NCBI RefSeq assembly: GCF_016107305.1
Contig: NZ_RCVR01000005.1
Coordinates: 124,001 to 188,000 of the forward strand
Length of the DNA stretch: 64,000 nucleotides
Source: Roseomonas sp. KE2513
GTDB taxonomy: Bacteria > Pseudomonadota > Alphaproteobacteria > Acetobacterales > Acetobacteraceae
Direction of reading: 5' to 3'
The position numbers were made by a program, and so were the translations under genes. Numbering within the stretch: the first letter of the stretch is position 1; each line of letters starts with the position of its first letter. Positions 53,825 through 62,110 of this stretch are shown piece after piece. Below the pieces are notes generated by a model, which worked only from the letters and a program-made list of their open reading frames with translations, was not told the DNA's origin and ran no database searches.

Positions 53825-54048
53825 CTTCCGTCCGCCTCCTGCGTCAGGGGCGCCACCATGCGCCGCGAAGGTTTCAGAACCGTTGGCGCAACCCGCGTGC
53901 CACTCCTTCTCGCGCCCCGGCCCGCCCTCGCTGCCGCCCATCCGGCAAGAACTGCCGGTCAGGCGGCCATTCGCACCCGGTGCAACCCTCCGTTAACCGC
54001 ATCCGGTCAGGATCACCTCATCGGAACGGCAGGAAGCACCCGACGACA
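53825..54048. promoter_or_regulatory. divergent flagellar promoter region with palindrome and TTAACC site
   Basis: It contains a perfect palindrome CCGGCA-N5-TGCCGG (53942-53958) and a TTAACC element (53993-53998) resembling a CtrA half-site. It must drive both flgF and fliL; no full sigma-54 or sigma-28 consensus was found. Confidence 0.4.
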
Positions 54049-54627
54049 ATGTCCAGCGCGGCGATCACGGCGGATGAGGGGGAGGCGGCCTCCGTCAAGG
54101 GCGGCAAGAAGAAGCTCATCGTCATCGCCCTCGTCCCGCTGCTCCTCGGCGGGGCCGGCGCGGGCCTCTGGTTCAGCGGCCTCCTGCCCTTCGGCAAGTC
54201 GGGCGACCACGCGGCGGAAGCCCCCGCGCACGGCGCCGCGCCCAGCGCCCACGGCGCGCCCGCCGCAGGCCACGGCGCCCCGGCGGCTGCCGGCCACGCC
54301 GCCGGCGCGCAGGCCGGCCGCGGCAACGTCTTCCTCGACATGCCAGAGGTCCTGACCAACCTCAACGTCACCGGCCGCCGCGCCACCTTCATCCGCCTCC
54401 GCGCGAAGCTCGAACTCGCCGCGGATGCCGACATCGCGGCCACCAACGCCGCCATGCCCCGCCTGCTCGACCTCTCCCAGACCTACCTGCGGGAGATGCG
54501 GCCGGAGGAACTGCGCGGCAGCCAGGGCACCTACCGCCTGCGGGAGGAACTGCGGAACCGCGCCTCGGTGGCCGTCGGCCCGGGCAAGGTGCTCGACGTG
54601 CTCTTCGTCGAACTTATCGTGCAGTGA
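54049..54627 (+). CDS. fliL: flagellar basal body-associated protein FliL
   Basis: 192 residues: a charged cytoplasmic start, one membrane helix (KKLIVIALVPLLLGGAGAGLWF, about 22-43), a His/Ala/Pro-rich linker (AAEAPAHGAAPSAHGAPAAGHGA) that could bind metal, and a periplasmic stomatin-like domain (VFLDMPEVLTNLNVTGRRATFIRLRAKLELA ... LRNRASVAVGPGKVLDVLFVELIVQ). FliL supports stator function at the basal body. It is first gene of the fliL-fliM-...-TPR unit. A longer reading from 53980 is unlikely. Confidence 0.93.
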   Translation: MSSAAITADEGEAASVKGGKKKLIVIALVPLLLGGAGAGLWFSGLLPFGKSGDHAAEAPAHGAAPSAHGAPAAGHGAPAAAGHAAGAQAGRGNVFLDMPEVLTNLNVTGRRATFIRLRAKLELAADADIAATNAAMPRLLDLSQTYLREMRPEELRGSQGTYRLREELRNRASVAVGPGKVLDVLFVELIVQ

Positions 54628-54637
54628 GGGCGGGTCG

Positions 54638-55702
54638 ATGAGCACCGAAGACGACGATCTCGCCGCCGCCTGGGGCGCCTCCCTCGACGAGGAGGGCGAC
54701 GACGCACCTGCGGCGACCTCCGGCGCCGACGCCGCCCGCGTCCTCAACCAGGCCGAGATCGACAGCCTTCTCGGCTTCGACGACGGTCCCGCCGAGGGCG
54801 CGAAGTCCGGCATCGAGCGCATCATCAGCAGCGGCCTCGTCTCCTACGAGCGCCTTCCGATGCTCGAGATCGTCTTCGATCGTCTCGTGCGCCTGATGAG
54901 CACCACGCTCCGCAACTTCACCTCCGACAACGTCGAGGTCTCGATCGACGGCATCACCTCGCTCCGCTTCGGCGACTACCTCAACTCCATCCCGCTCCCC
55001 GCCATGCTGGCTGTCACGAAGGCGAAGGAGTGGGACAATTACGGCCTGATGGTCGTCGACTCCGCGATGATCTACTCCGTGGTGGACGTCCTCCTCGGTG
55101 GCCGCCGCGGCACCGCCGCCATGCGCATCGAGGGCCGTCCCTACACGACGATCGAGCGCACGCTCGTGGAGCGCCTCATCGGCGTCATCCTCCGCGACGT
55201 CTCGGCGGCCTTCGAGCCCCTCTGCCCCGTGGAGTTCCAGTTCGAGCGTCTGGAGGTCAACCCGCGCTTCGCCGCTATCTCGCGCCTCTCCAACGCCGCC
55301 ATCCTCGTGAAGCTTCGCGTCGAGATGGAGGACCGTGGCGGCCGCGTCGAGCTCCTCCTCCCCTACGCCACGCTCGAGCCCGTGCGCGAACTCCTCCTCC
55401 AGCAGTTCATGGGCGAGAAGTTCGGTCGGGACTCCATCTGGGAGAACCACCTGGCCGACGAACTGCGCCACACCGACGTCGCCCTCGACGTCGTGCTGGA
55501 CGACCAGCCACTCCCGCTCTCGGCCGTCGTCAACCTCAAGCCCGGCGATCGCATCACGCTGAACGTCGGCCCCGGCGCGCCCGTGGTGCTCCGCTGCGGC
55601 GAGGTCTCCCTCTTCGAGGCGATGCTCGGCCGCCGCGAGAACCGCCTCGCCGTGAAGATCGAACGCGAACTGAAGCGCATGGAGGCGGAGGAGCCGGCAT
55701 GA
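54638..55702 (+). CDS. fliM: flagellar switch protein FliM
   Basis: 354 residues. N-terminal acidic segment, then VLNQAEIDSLLGFDDG, the usual FliM lead. The middle domain is ISSGLVSYERLPMLEIVFDRLVRLMSTTLRNFTSDNVEVSIDGITSLRFGDYLNSIPLPAML, with GGRRGTAAMRIEGRPYTTIERTLVERLIGVILRD. The C-terminal SpoA (C-ring) domain has VALDVVLDDQPLPLSAVVNLKPGDRITLNVGPGAPVVLRCG. It binds phosphorylated CheY and sets rotation. It starts 10 bp after fliL; its stop overlaps the next start (ATGA). Confidence 0.97.
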   Translation: MSTEDDDLAAAWGASLDEEGDDAPAATSGADAARVLNQAEIDSLLGFDDGPAEGAKSGIERIISSGLVSYERLPMLEIVFDRLVRLMSTTLRNFTSDNVEVSIDGITSLRFGDYLNSIPLPAMLAVTKAKEWDNYGLMVVDSAMIYSVVDVLLGGRRGTAAMRIEGRPYTTIERTLVERLIGVILRDVSAAFEPLCPVEFQFERLEVNPRFAAISRLSNAAILVKLRVEMEDRGGRVELLLPYATLEPVRELLLQQFMGEKFGRDSIWENHLADELRHTDVALDVVLDDQPLPLSAVVNLKPGDRITLNVGPGAPVVLRCGEVSLFEAMLGRRENRLAVKIERELKRMEAEEPA

Positions 55703-56115
55703 CCGTCATGGGCATCATCGAGTGGATCCTGCAGGGCGCGCTGCTCGTCCTCCTCCTCGCCGCCATTCCTTTCGCCCTCCGGCTCGAGCGCGGCCTCGCC
55801 GCCATTCGCCGCGACCGCGCCGCCCTGAACGACGGCGCCGAGGGTGTCGAGACCGCGGCCCGCGGCGCGCAGTCCGTCCTCGCCGCGCTGCGTTCCTCCC
55901 TCGAGGTGCAGGCCCGCCAGGCGGCCGCCGCCGAGGCCCTGCGCGACGACCTCCGCTTCCTCATCGAGCGCGCCGAAGGCCTCGCCGACCGCCTCGAGGG
56001 CGCCGTCCGCCGCGCCCGCCCGCTCGCCGGCCCGCCCGGCGCCGCGCCGGCCGAGGAACCCGCGCGCAGCCAGGCCGAGCGCGACCTCCTCCAGGCGCTG
56101 AGGCAGGCCCGCTGA
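55699..56115 (+). CDS. DUF6468-type flagellar operon membrane protein
   Basis: 138 residues: one N-terminal membrane helix (IIEWILQGALLVLLLAAIPFALRLE, about 4-28) and a cytoplasmic coiled coil rich in Ala, Arg and Glu (RRDRAALNDGAEGVETAARGAQSVLAALRSSLEVQARQAAAAEALRDDLRFLIERAEGLADRLEGAVRRA). It matches the DUF6468 type found next to fliM in alphaproteobacteria. In Caulobacter the protein PflI, which affects flagellum positioning, is encoded in a similar place; equivalence is inference. It overlaps fliM by 4 bp and the next gene by 1 bp. Confidence 0.75.
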   Translation: MTVMGIIEWILQGALLVLLLAAIPFALRLERGLAAIRRDRAALNDGAEGVETAARGAQSVLAALRSSLEVQARQAAAAEALRDDLRFLIERAEGLADRLEGAVRRARPLAGPPGAAPAEEPARSQAERDLLQALRQAR

Positions 56116-56783
56116 TGCCAGCCCCCGTCGCAGCGAAGCGCGGCCTCGCCGCGCGGCTCCCCCGCGCGAAGCCGCGCCTGCTGCCCCTCATCCTCGCGAC
56201 CTGCGCGGTCCTCGCGCTGGTGAAGGCCCAGGCCCTGCTGAGCGCGGCCCCCAACGGCGCGGTGCTCGTCTCGCCCGCCGCCGCCTCCTCGCCCCCGCCG
56301 GCCCCCGCGCCCGCTCGCGCCGCAGCCCCGCCGGCGCCGCTGCCCGAGCCCGTGCCGCCCGACCCGGTGGACCAGGCCGAGCGCGCCCTCCTCGGCCGCC
56401 TGCGCGAGCGCCGCTCCGAGTTGGAGGCGAAGGAAGCCGCCTTCGCCGCCCGCGAATCCGTCCTCGCCGCCGCCGAGCGCCGCCTCACCACGCGCCTCGA
56501 GGAAATGGCCGCCCTGCAGGCCCGCCTGGAAACGCTCGAGCGCGGCCGCGGCGAGCGCGAGGAGGCCGGCTGGCGCGGCCTGGTGAAAACCTACGAGGCG
56601 ATGCGCCCCCGCGACGCCGCCACCGTCTTCGACGAGCTGGAGATGCCCGTGCTCCTTCAGATCGTGAACCGTATGCGGGAGGCGAAGGCCGCTCCCGTGA
56701 TCGGCGCCATGCGGCCCGATCGGGCAAGAAGCCTGACCGCGGAGCTGGCCCGGCTCCGCGCTGCCACAAACCGGACGGACTGA
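56115..56783 (+). CDS. MotE-like periplasmic flagellar chaperone (MgtE-N domain)
   Basis: 222 residues. Signal-anchor RLLPLILATCAVLALVKAQALL (about 20-41), then a Pro/Ala-rich linker, a coiled coil (QAERALLGRLRERRSELEAKEAAFAARESVLAAAERRLTTRLEEMAALQARLETLERG) and a C-terminal MgtE-N-type fold (KTYEAMRPRDAATVFDELEMPVLLQIVNRMREAKAAPVIGAMRPDRARSLTAEL). This layout is that of rhizobial MotE, which helps MotC in the periplasm. No motC or motB gene is in the window. The start overlaps the previous stop (TGATG). Confidence 0.8.
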   Translation: MPAPVAAKRGLAARLPRAKPRLLPLILATCAVLALVKAQALLSAAPNGAVLVSPAAASSPPPAPAPARAAAPPAPLPEPVPPDPVDQAERALLGRLRERRSELEAKEAAFAARESVLAAAERRLTTRLEEMAALQARLETLERGRGEREEAGWRGLVKTYEAMRPRDAATVFDELEMPVLLQIVNRMREAKAAPVIGAMRPDRARSLTAELARLRAATNRTD

Positions 56784-56798
56784 AAGAAGAGCCTTTTG

Positions 56799-57179
56799 AT
56801 GGACAAGAACACCAACGTGCTCATCGTCGACGACTACAAGACGATGCTGCGCATTATCAGGAACCTGCTCAAGCAGCTCGACTTCAACAACGTCGAGGAG
56901 GCGACCGATGGCCAGGAGGCGCTCGCCAAGCTCCGCGCCGGCCATTTCGGCCTCGTCATCTCCGACTGGAACATGGAGCCGATGACGGGCCTAGACCTGC
57001 TGAAGGAGGTGCGCGCCGACGCCCGCCTGAAGTCCATTCCCTTCATCATGATTACCGCCGAGAGCAAGACCGAGAACGTCGTCGCCGCTCGCGCCGCCGG
57101 CGTCTCGAACTACATCGTCAAACCCTTCAACGCCGAGACGCTGCGCGAGAAGATCGAGAAGGTGATGGCCCATGCTTAA
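56799..57179 (+). CDS. cheY: CheY-type single-domain response regulator
   Basis: 126 residues: acidic pair Asp11-Asp12 (VLIVDDYKTMLRIIRNLL), phospho-acceptor Asp56 in LVISDWNMEPMTGLDLL, Thr in FIMITAES and Lys in NYIVKPFNAETLREKI. NYIVKPF and DWNMEP are close to chemotaxis CheY. Coupling with CheZ (8-bp overlap) and fliM in one operon supports motor control. The ATG at 56799 is preferred over a TTG three bases earlier. Phospho-CheY would bind FliM and be reset by CheZ. Confidence 0.94.
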   Translation: MDKNTNVLIVDDYKTMLRIIRNLLKQLDFNNVEEATDGQEALAKLRAGHFGLVISDWNMEPMTGLDLLKEVRADARLKSIPFIMITAESKTENVVAARAAGVSNYIVKPFNAETLREKIEKVMAHA

Positions 57180-57726
57180 CGTGGACCGCGCCCAGATCGC
57201 GCTGAACGTCATGTCGGGCCTCAACAGGACCGAAGCCACCCTCCTGCAGGAGCTGGAGGCCCTCGGCCGCATGGTAGCCCATGCGAAGGAGGAGATCGCG
57301 GCCATGCGCGTGGAGAACGTGGACGCCACGCATCTCCCCGCCGCGACCGACGAGCTCGACGAGGTCGTGAAGAGCACCGCCAACGCCGCCAACGAGATCC
57401 TCGATGTCTGCGAGACGCTCGAGAACCTTCAGCCGAGCCTCCCGCCGGAGGCCTCGGATACGGTCGCCGTCTGCGTCACCCGCATCTACGAGGCCTGCGC
57501 CTTCCAGGACATCACCGGCCAGCGCATCGGCAAGGTGGTGAACGCGCTGAAGCAGATCGAGCAGCGCGTGCGCGAGACCACCGGCCGCTACGCGCCCTCC
57601 GTCGCGCTCCCCGCCCGCACCGGCCCTGCCCGGACAGAGGGCGAGCGCCTGGCGAACGGCCCACAGCCCGTCGCCGCCGCCTCCTCCCAGGCGGAGATCG
57701 ACGCCCTGCTCGCGAGCTTCGACTGA
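57172..57726 (+). CDS. cheZ: CheY-phosphate phosphatase CheZ-like
   Basis: 184 residues, mostly helical. The catalytic block is VCVTRIYEACAFQDITGQRIGKVVNALKQIEQRV; its D-x3-Q (DITGQ) matches the CheZ Asp and Gln that activate water. A flexible linker leads to a C-terminal amphipathic SQAEIDALLASFD, the expected CheY-binding peptide. The start lies 8 bp inside cheY. CheZ inside a flagellar gene cluster rather than a che operon is notable. The next gene overlaps its stop by 1 bp. Confidence 0.9.
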   Translation: MLNVDRAQIALNVMSGLNRTEATLLQELEALGRMVAHAKEEIAAMRVENVDATHLPAATDELDEVVKSTANAANEILDVCETLENLQPSLPPEASDTVAVCVTRIYEACAFQDITGQRIGKVVNALKQIEQRVRETTGRYAPSVALPARTGPARTEGERLANGPQPVAAASSQAEIDALLASFD

Positions 57727-60452
57727 TGCGCTTCGCGGCGACCGGCCTCGCCCTGCTCCTCCTCGCCTCGCCCGCCCTGGCGGAGCGCGTCGGGGTGCGG
57801 CTGAGCGACCAGCCCGGCAACAGCCGGGTGGTTCTGGACCTCGCCGCGCCTGACACGCCCTACCGCGTGGAGACCTGGCCGAGGGGCACCTTCGTGCGCC
57901 TCGGCCCCAACCTCACCCTGGACATGCCGGCCAACCGCCGCATGCCCCGCAACCTCCGCGGGATCGAGGCGAACGCGGACGGCCTGCTGCTCACCACCCG
58001 CCCCGGCACGCATCTCCGCCACCAGCGCGCCGGCAACCGGCTCGTGCTGGAGGTGCTCGACGGCCCGCCCCCGCGCGCCGGCCGCGGCACCCCCGCGCCC
58101 GAGTCCGCGCCGCCGCTGGCCCTCGCACCGCCCAACCCCGCCCCGGCTCCTCCTCTGCCGGCCCTTACCGCCGCCCCGGTCACGCCCGTCGTCGTCGCCC
58201 CGCTCCCACCACCCGCCGAGCCCCCGGCGCCCGCGCCCAGCGGCACCCCCCTCCGCCTCGTCGGAGACGGCGACCGCCGTGCCCTCGCGCTGCCCCTCGC
58301 CCCCGAGACGGCCCTCGCCATCCTCCGCCGCGGCGACCTCCTCCTGATCGTTCTCGACCAGCCGCAGGAATTCGACGCCACCCCGCTGCGGGACGATCCC
58401 GTCTTCGGCGCCCTCGAGGTCGAGACCCGCCCCGAGGCCACCGTCCTCCGTCTCCCACTCGCCGCCCCGGCCTCGCTGCGCGCCGGGCGCGACGGCGCCC
58501 GCTGGTTCCTCACCCCCGTCGCCACCCCCGAGCGGGAGCGCTCCATCCTCGCCGAGCCCGAGGGCGCCCGGATGGTCATGCGCGTCGCCGCCCCCGGCCG
58601 CCCCGTCCCCATCCCCGACCCTGAGACTGGCCTGCCCCTCCTCCTAGGCACGGTGCGCGAGCCCGGCCAGGCCATGGGTGGCACGCGCAGCCTCGCCCAG
58701 CTCGATCTCCTCCCCACCCAGCTCGGCGTCGCGGCCCTCGCCCGCGCCGACACCGCCTCCCTCCGCCGCGTCGGCGACCGCTTCCTCCTCTCCGGCCTCG
58801 GCGGCGTCGCGGCCCTGCCCGACGCCGCCGAGGCCGCCGCCATGTCGCGCCTGATGGACCTGGCTTCCCTCGACAACGCCGCTGCCAACGAGCGCCAGCG
58901 CGCGCAGAGCGCCAGCCTCGCCGCCACCCCGCCGCTGGCCCGCCTGCCGATCCGCCGCGCCGCCGCCGAGGGGCTTCTCTCCCTCGGCATGGCGCACGAG
59001 GCGCAGTCCATGATGCGCCTCGCCTTCCAGGAGGATTCGCGCGCCTCGACGGACCCCGCCGCCCTTCTCGTCCACGGCGCCGCCGCCCTCCTGGCCAACC
59101 GCCCCGCCGAGGCCGCGAACCTCCTCTCCCCGGCCCTCCCGCCAAGCGACGAGCTCACCCTCTGGCGCGCCGTCCTCGCCGCCGGGAGGGGCGAGCCGGC
59201 CGCCACTGGCTTTGCCGCCACGCTCCCCCTCATGCTCATCTATCCCGAGCCGGTCCGCGCCCGCCTTCTCCCCCTGGCGGCCGACACGCTGATCGAGGCC
59301 GGCGACCTCACCTCCGCCCGCCGCCTCCTCCGCGGCGCGGGCGATCGCCCGGACCTCGCCCTCGCTCGCGCCCGCCTGGCCGAGGCCGAGGGCCGCCGCG
59401 ACGAGGCCCTGTCCCTCTACGCCGCGCTAGGGCAGGGGAGGGACCGCCTCGCCCGCGCCCGCGCCCTCCGCCGCTCCGCCGAACTACGCCTTGCCGCCGG
59501 TATGCTGGACAATGCCGGCGCCGCCGCCGCCCTCGAATCCGCCCTCTTCGCTTGGCGCGGGGACGGCGAGGAATTTGCAACCCGCCTCCGAATCGCCGTG
59601 CTCCGCCAGGCCGCTGGCGACAGCCGCGCCGCACTCGACCTCCTCCGCGACACCGGCAAGATCTTCCCCGACCGCACCGAAGCCCTCCGCGCCGCGCAGG
59701 AAACCGCCCTCATCCAAGCCCTCGCGCAGGAGCAGCCGACCGTCGCCATCGCTCTCTTCGAGGCCAACGAATCCCTCCTCCCGCGCGATGCCCGCGGCAC
59801 CGAGGCCCTACTCGGCCTCGCCGAGCGCCTCGCCGGGATGGACCTCCCCGACCGCGCCGCCACCCTCGCCGAGCGCGCTGGGGAGCGCGCCACGCCCGCC
59901 CAGCGCCCCGCCCTCGCGCTGCAGCTCGCGGGCTTCCGCCTTGCGGCCGGCGATGCCCCCGGCGCCCTCACCGCCCTGGAGTCCGCCCCCGCCACCCCCG
60001 AGAACACCGCTCCCCGCGGCCTCCTCGCCGCCCGCATCAAGTCCCGCCTGGGCGACGCGGACGGCGCGGCCTCCATCCTCCGCTCCCTCGGCACCCCCGG
60101 CCTTCCCGCGCTCGCCGCTCTCCTCGCCGAGCGACAGGACTGGGCCGGCGCCTCGGACGCCGCCGCCGCCCTCGCCGCCACTCGTCCGGACGAAGCCTCC
60201 ACACCGCGCGACGTTCTGCGCGCCGCAGCCTTCGCCACCCTGGCGCGCGACACCGCGCGCCTGATCGCACTGCGCGGCGACTGGGCCCCCCGCCTCGGCA
60301 ACGGTCCGCTCGCCGAAGCCTTCCGCCTGCTCACCACCGATCCCGTTCAAGGCCTCGCCGACCTGCCGAGGCTCACCCGCGAACTGGACCTTTTCCGGGG
60401 AATCTCTGCAGGGCTGGAGGCCTTCCGGACCGCAGCCGCTGTTTCGCGCTGA
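57726..60452 (+). CDS. exported TPR/HEAT-like repeat protein at the end of the fliL operon
   Basis: 908 residues. Sec signal MRFAATGLALLLLASPALAE. Residues 20-115 look like an AMIN-type beta domain (VGVRLSDQPGNSRVVLDLAAPDTPYRVETWPRGTFVRLGPNL). A Pro/Ala-rich linker (about 118-175) and a second beta domain follow. From about 380 onward there are many TPR-like helices (GMAHEAQSMMRLAFQ, AGDLTSARRLLRGAGDRPDLALARARLAEAEGRRDEALSLYAALG). It is probably periplasmic and may scaffold the motor or the peptidoglycan around it. It overlaps cheZ by 1 bp and is closed by a strong U-tailed terminator. Family unknown to me. Confidence 0.8.
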   Translation: MRFAATGLALLLLASPALAERVGVRLSDQPGNSRVVLDLAAPDTPYRVETWPRGTFVRLGPNLTLDMPANRRMPRNLRGIEANADGLLLTTRPGTHLRHQRAGNRLVLEVLDGPPPRAGRGTPAPESAPPLALAPPNPAPAPPLPALTAAPVTPVVVAPLPPPAEPPAPAPSGTPLRLVGDGDRRALALPLAPETALAILRRGDLLLIVLDQPQEFDATPLRDDPVFGALEVETRPEATVLRLPLAAPASLRAGRDGARWFLTPVATPERERSILAEPEGARMVMRVAAPGRPVPIPDPETGLPLLLGTVREPGQAMGGTRSLAQLDLLPTQLGVAALARADTASLRRVGDRFLLSGLGGVAALPDAAEAAAMSRLMDLASLDNAAANERQRAQSASLAATPPLARLPIRRAAAEGLLSLGMAHEAQSMMRLAFQEDSRASTDPAALLVHGAAALLANRPAEAANLLSPALPPSDELTLWRAVLAAGRGEPAATGFAATLPLMLIYPEPVRARLLPLAADTLIEAGDLTSARRLLRGAGDRPDLALARARLAEAEGRRDEALSLYAALGQGRDRLARARALRRSAELRLAAGMLDNAGAAAALESALFAWRGDGEEFATRLRIAVLRQAAGDSRAALDLLRDTGKIFPDRTEALRAAQETALIQALAQEQPTVAIALFEANESLLPRDARGTEALLGLAERLAGMDLPDRAATLAERAGERATPAQRPALALQLAGFRLAAGDAPGALTALESAPATPENTAPRGLLAARIKSRLGDADGAASILRSLGTPGLPALAALLAERQDWAGASDAAAALAATRPDEASTPRDVLRAAAFATLARDTARLIALRGDWAPRLGNGPLAEAFRLLTTDPVQGLADLPRLTRELDLFRGISAGLEAFRTAAAVSR

Positions 60453-60463
60453 GCTGCGCGTCC

Positions 60464-60489
60464 AACGCGGGGGGGCGCCGCGTTTTTTT
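60464..60489 (+). terminator. intrinsic terminator of the fliL-TPR unit
   Basis: AACGCGG (60464-60470), seven-base loop, CCGCGTT (60478-60484), then a run of seven T overlapping the arm. It lies 12 bp after the TPR gene stop. Confidence 0.8.
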
Positions 60490-60613
60490 CGGCCGGAAAA
60501 TTCGTAATTTCGCTTGCGTGGGGGGGCGGGGTGCCTCATATGCGCCCCCCGTTGACCTGATCGAATTCCCGATCGCCCTGGTCATCGCCGGTCGAGGATT
60601 GGGGGGCCCGCTG

Positions 60614-61060
60614 ATGGACACTCTTGTTGCTCCGCTGGGGATGGTTTCGGATTTCAGCCCGAGCGAAGCCCTGCACACTGAGGAGACGAAGGACTACTTC
60701 GTCGAGAAGAACGGCATCCGCTTCGCCGGGACTCACCTGATTATCGATCTGTGGGGGGCGACGAATCTCGACGACCCAGCGCATATCGACGAGATCCTGC
60801 GCGACGCCGCCATCGAGACGGGCGCGACGATTCTCCACGGCCACTTCCACCACTTCCAGCCGAATGGCGGAGTGAGCGGCGTGCTCGTGCTCGCCGAGAG
60901 CCACGTGTCGATCCACACCTGGCCCGAGAAGTCCTACGCCGCGCTCGACATCTTCGTCTGCGGCGCCTGCGACCCTTATCTGGCGATCCCCGTGCTCAAG
61001 CGCGGCTTCCTGCCGGAGCGCGTGCAGCTCGCGGAACACCGCCGCGGCATGCAGGCCTGA
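60614..61060 (+). CDS. speD: S-adenosylmethionine decarboxylase proenzyme
   Basis: 148 residues of the short prokaryotic (class 1) type. The self-cleavage and pyruvoyl site is the Ser in LAESHVSIHTWPEKSYAALDIFVCG; the active-site His and Cys are also in this block. Early part: KNGIRFAGTHLIIDLWGATNLDD. It makes decarboxylated SAM, the aminopropyl donor for SpeE encoded 73 bp downstream. GGGGGG lies upstream of the ATG at 60614; a second ATG lies at 60641. The start is therefore slightly uncertain. Confidence 0.95.
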   Translation: MDTLVAPLGMVSDFSPSEALHTEETKDYFVEKNGIRFAGTHLIIDLWGATNLDDPAHIDEILRDAAIETGATILHGHFHHFQPNGGVSGVLVLAESHVSIHTWPEKSYAALDIFVCGACDPYLAIPVLKRGFLPERVQLAEHRRGMQA

Positions 61061-61086
61061 AGCAGAAGCTTCACCTGACCTGACCA

Positions 61087-61118
61087 GGGGCGGGCCCTAG
61101 GGTCCGCCCCTTCTTCTT
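61087..61118 (+). terminator. hairpin between speD and speE
   Basis: GGGGCGG (61087-61093) pairs with CCGCCCC (61104-61110), with a central CCTAGG palindrome in the loop, followed by TTCTTCTT. It looks like an attenuator or partial terminator just before the speE start. Confidence 0.55.
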
Positions 61119-61133
61119 GTCCGGAGCAGCGCG

Positions 61134-62006
61134 ATGACGACCGACATCTGGGTGAACGAAACCCTCTATGCCGGCTGGGGCCAGCGCTTCCGCGTCGTGC
61201 GGGAGCTCGCCCGCACCCACTCGGAATTTCAGGACATCCTGATCTTTGAGTCGGAGACGCATGGCCGCGTCATGCTGCTCGACGGCGCCGTGCAGATCAC
61301 CGAGATGGACGAGTTCGTCTATCAGGAAATGCTGACGCACGTGCCGCTCCTCGCCCATGGCGAGGCGAAGCGCGTCCTCATCATCGGCGCCGGCGACGGC
61401 GGCGTCCTCCGCCGCGTCCTCCAGCACCGCAACGTCGAGCGCGCGGTGATGGTCGAGATCGACGGCGAGGTCATCCGCCTTGCCAAGGAATTCCTGCCGA
61501 ACATCGCCGGCGACGCCTGGAACGACCCACGCGCCGAGGTGCTGGTGGCCGACGGCATCGACTACGTCCGCCGCGCCGAGGCCGGCTCCTTCGACGTCGT
61601 CATCGTCGACAGCACCGACCCCGTCGGCGTCGGCGAGGCGCTCTTCACCGACGAGTTCTACGCCAACACGGCCCGCCTGCTGACGGATCGCGGCCTTGTC
61701 GTGAACCAGTGCGGCGTTCCCGCCATGCAGGCCGAGGAACTCGCCGAAACCTCGCTCCGCCGCGCAAAGTCCTTCCCCGACATCCACGCCTATACCGCGG
61801 CCGTCCCCACCTATGTCGGCGGCCTGATGACCCTCGGCTGGGCCGCGAAGGACGCCTCGATGCGCGCGATCGCCCCGGAAGAAATCCGGCGTCGCGCCGA
61901 GGTGGCCGGCATCCTCGGCACCACCAGCTACTGGACGCCGGAAATTCACGCGGGCGCCTTCAACCTGCCGCCCTATATCGCGAAGCACCTCCCGAAGAAC
62001 GGGTAA
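61134..62006 (+). CDS. speE: spermidine synthase (polyamine aminopropyltransferase)
   Basis: 290 residues. Blocks: LFYAG-like start WVNETLYAGWGQRFRV, FESETHGRVMLLDGAVQITEMDEFVYQEMLTHVPLLAHGEAKRVLIIGAGDGG (the dcSAM GGGDGG-type motif is GAGDGG), VEIDGEVI, ADGIDYVRR and VIVDSTDPVGVGEALFTDEFY with the catalytic Asp. It transfers aminopropyl from decarboxylated SAM to putrescine. With speD it forms a two-gene polyamine unit placed between two flagellar clusters. Confidence 0.96.
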   Translation: MTTDIWVNETLYAGWGQRFRVVRELARTHSEFQDILIFESETHGRVMLLDGAVQITEMDEFVYQEMLTHVPLLAHGEAKRVLIIGAGDGGVLRRVLQHRNVERAVMVEIDGEVIRLAKEFLPNIAGDAWNDPRAEVLVADGIDYVRRAEAGSFDVVIVDSTDPVGVGEALFTDEFYANTARLLTDRGLVVNQCGVPAMQAEELAETSLRRAKSFPDIHAYTAAVPTYVGGLMTLGWAAKDASMRAIAPEEIRRRAEVAGILGTTSYWTPEIHAGAFNLPPYIAKHLPKNG

Positions 62007-62012
62007 GCGTTT

Positions 62013-62105
62013 CGGCCGCCGCGCTCCACCGGTTCCCCATCTGGCCGTCCCCGCCGCGTCATGCGGCGTGCGGGATGGATCGGGAACGCGGGGACGCGGC
62101 GGCCG
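62013..62105. terminator. nested inverted repeat between convergent speE and fliP
   Basis: Outer 11-bp arms CGGCCGCCGCG (62013-62023) and CGCGGCGGCCG (62095-62105). Inside are GTTCCC (62032-62037) with GGGAAC (62082-62087), and CGCCGC (62052-62057) with GCGGCG (62063-62068). The three nested stems fill the whole gap between two convergent stops, a likely bidirectional terminator. Confidence 0.6.
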
Positions 62106-62110
62106 TAACC

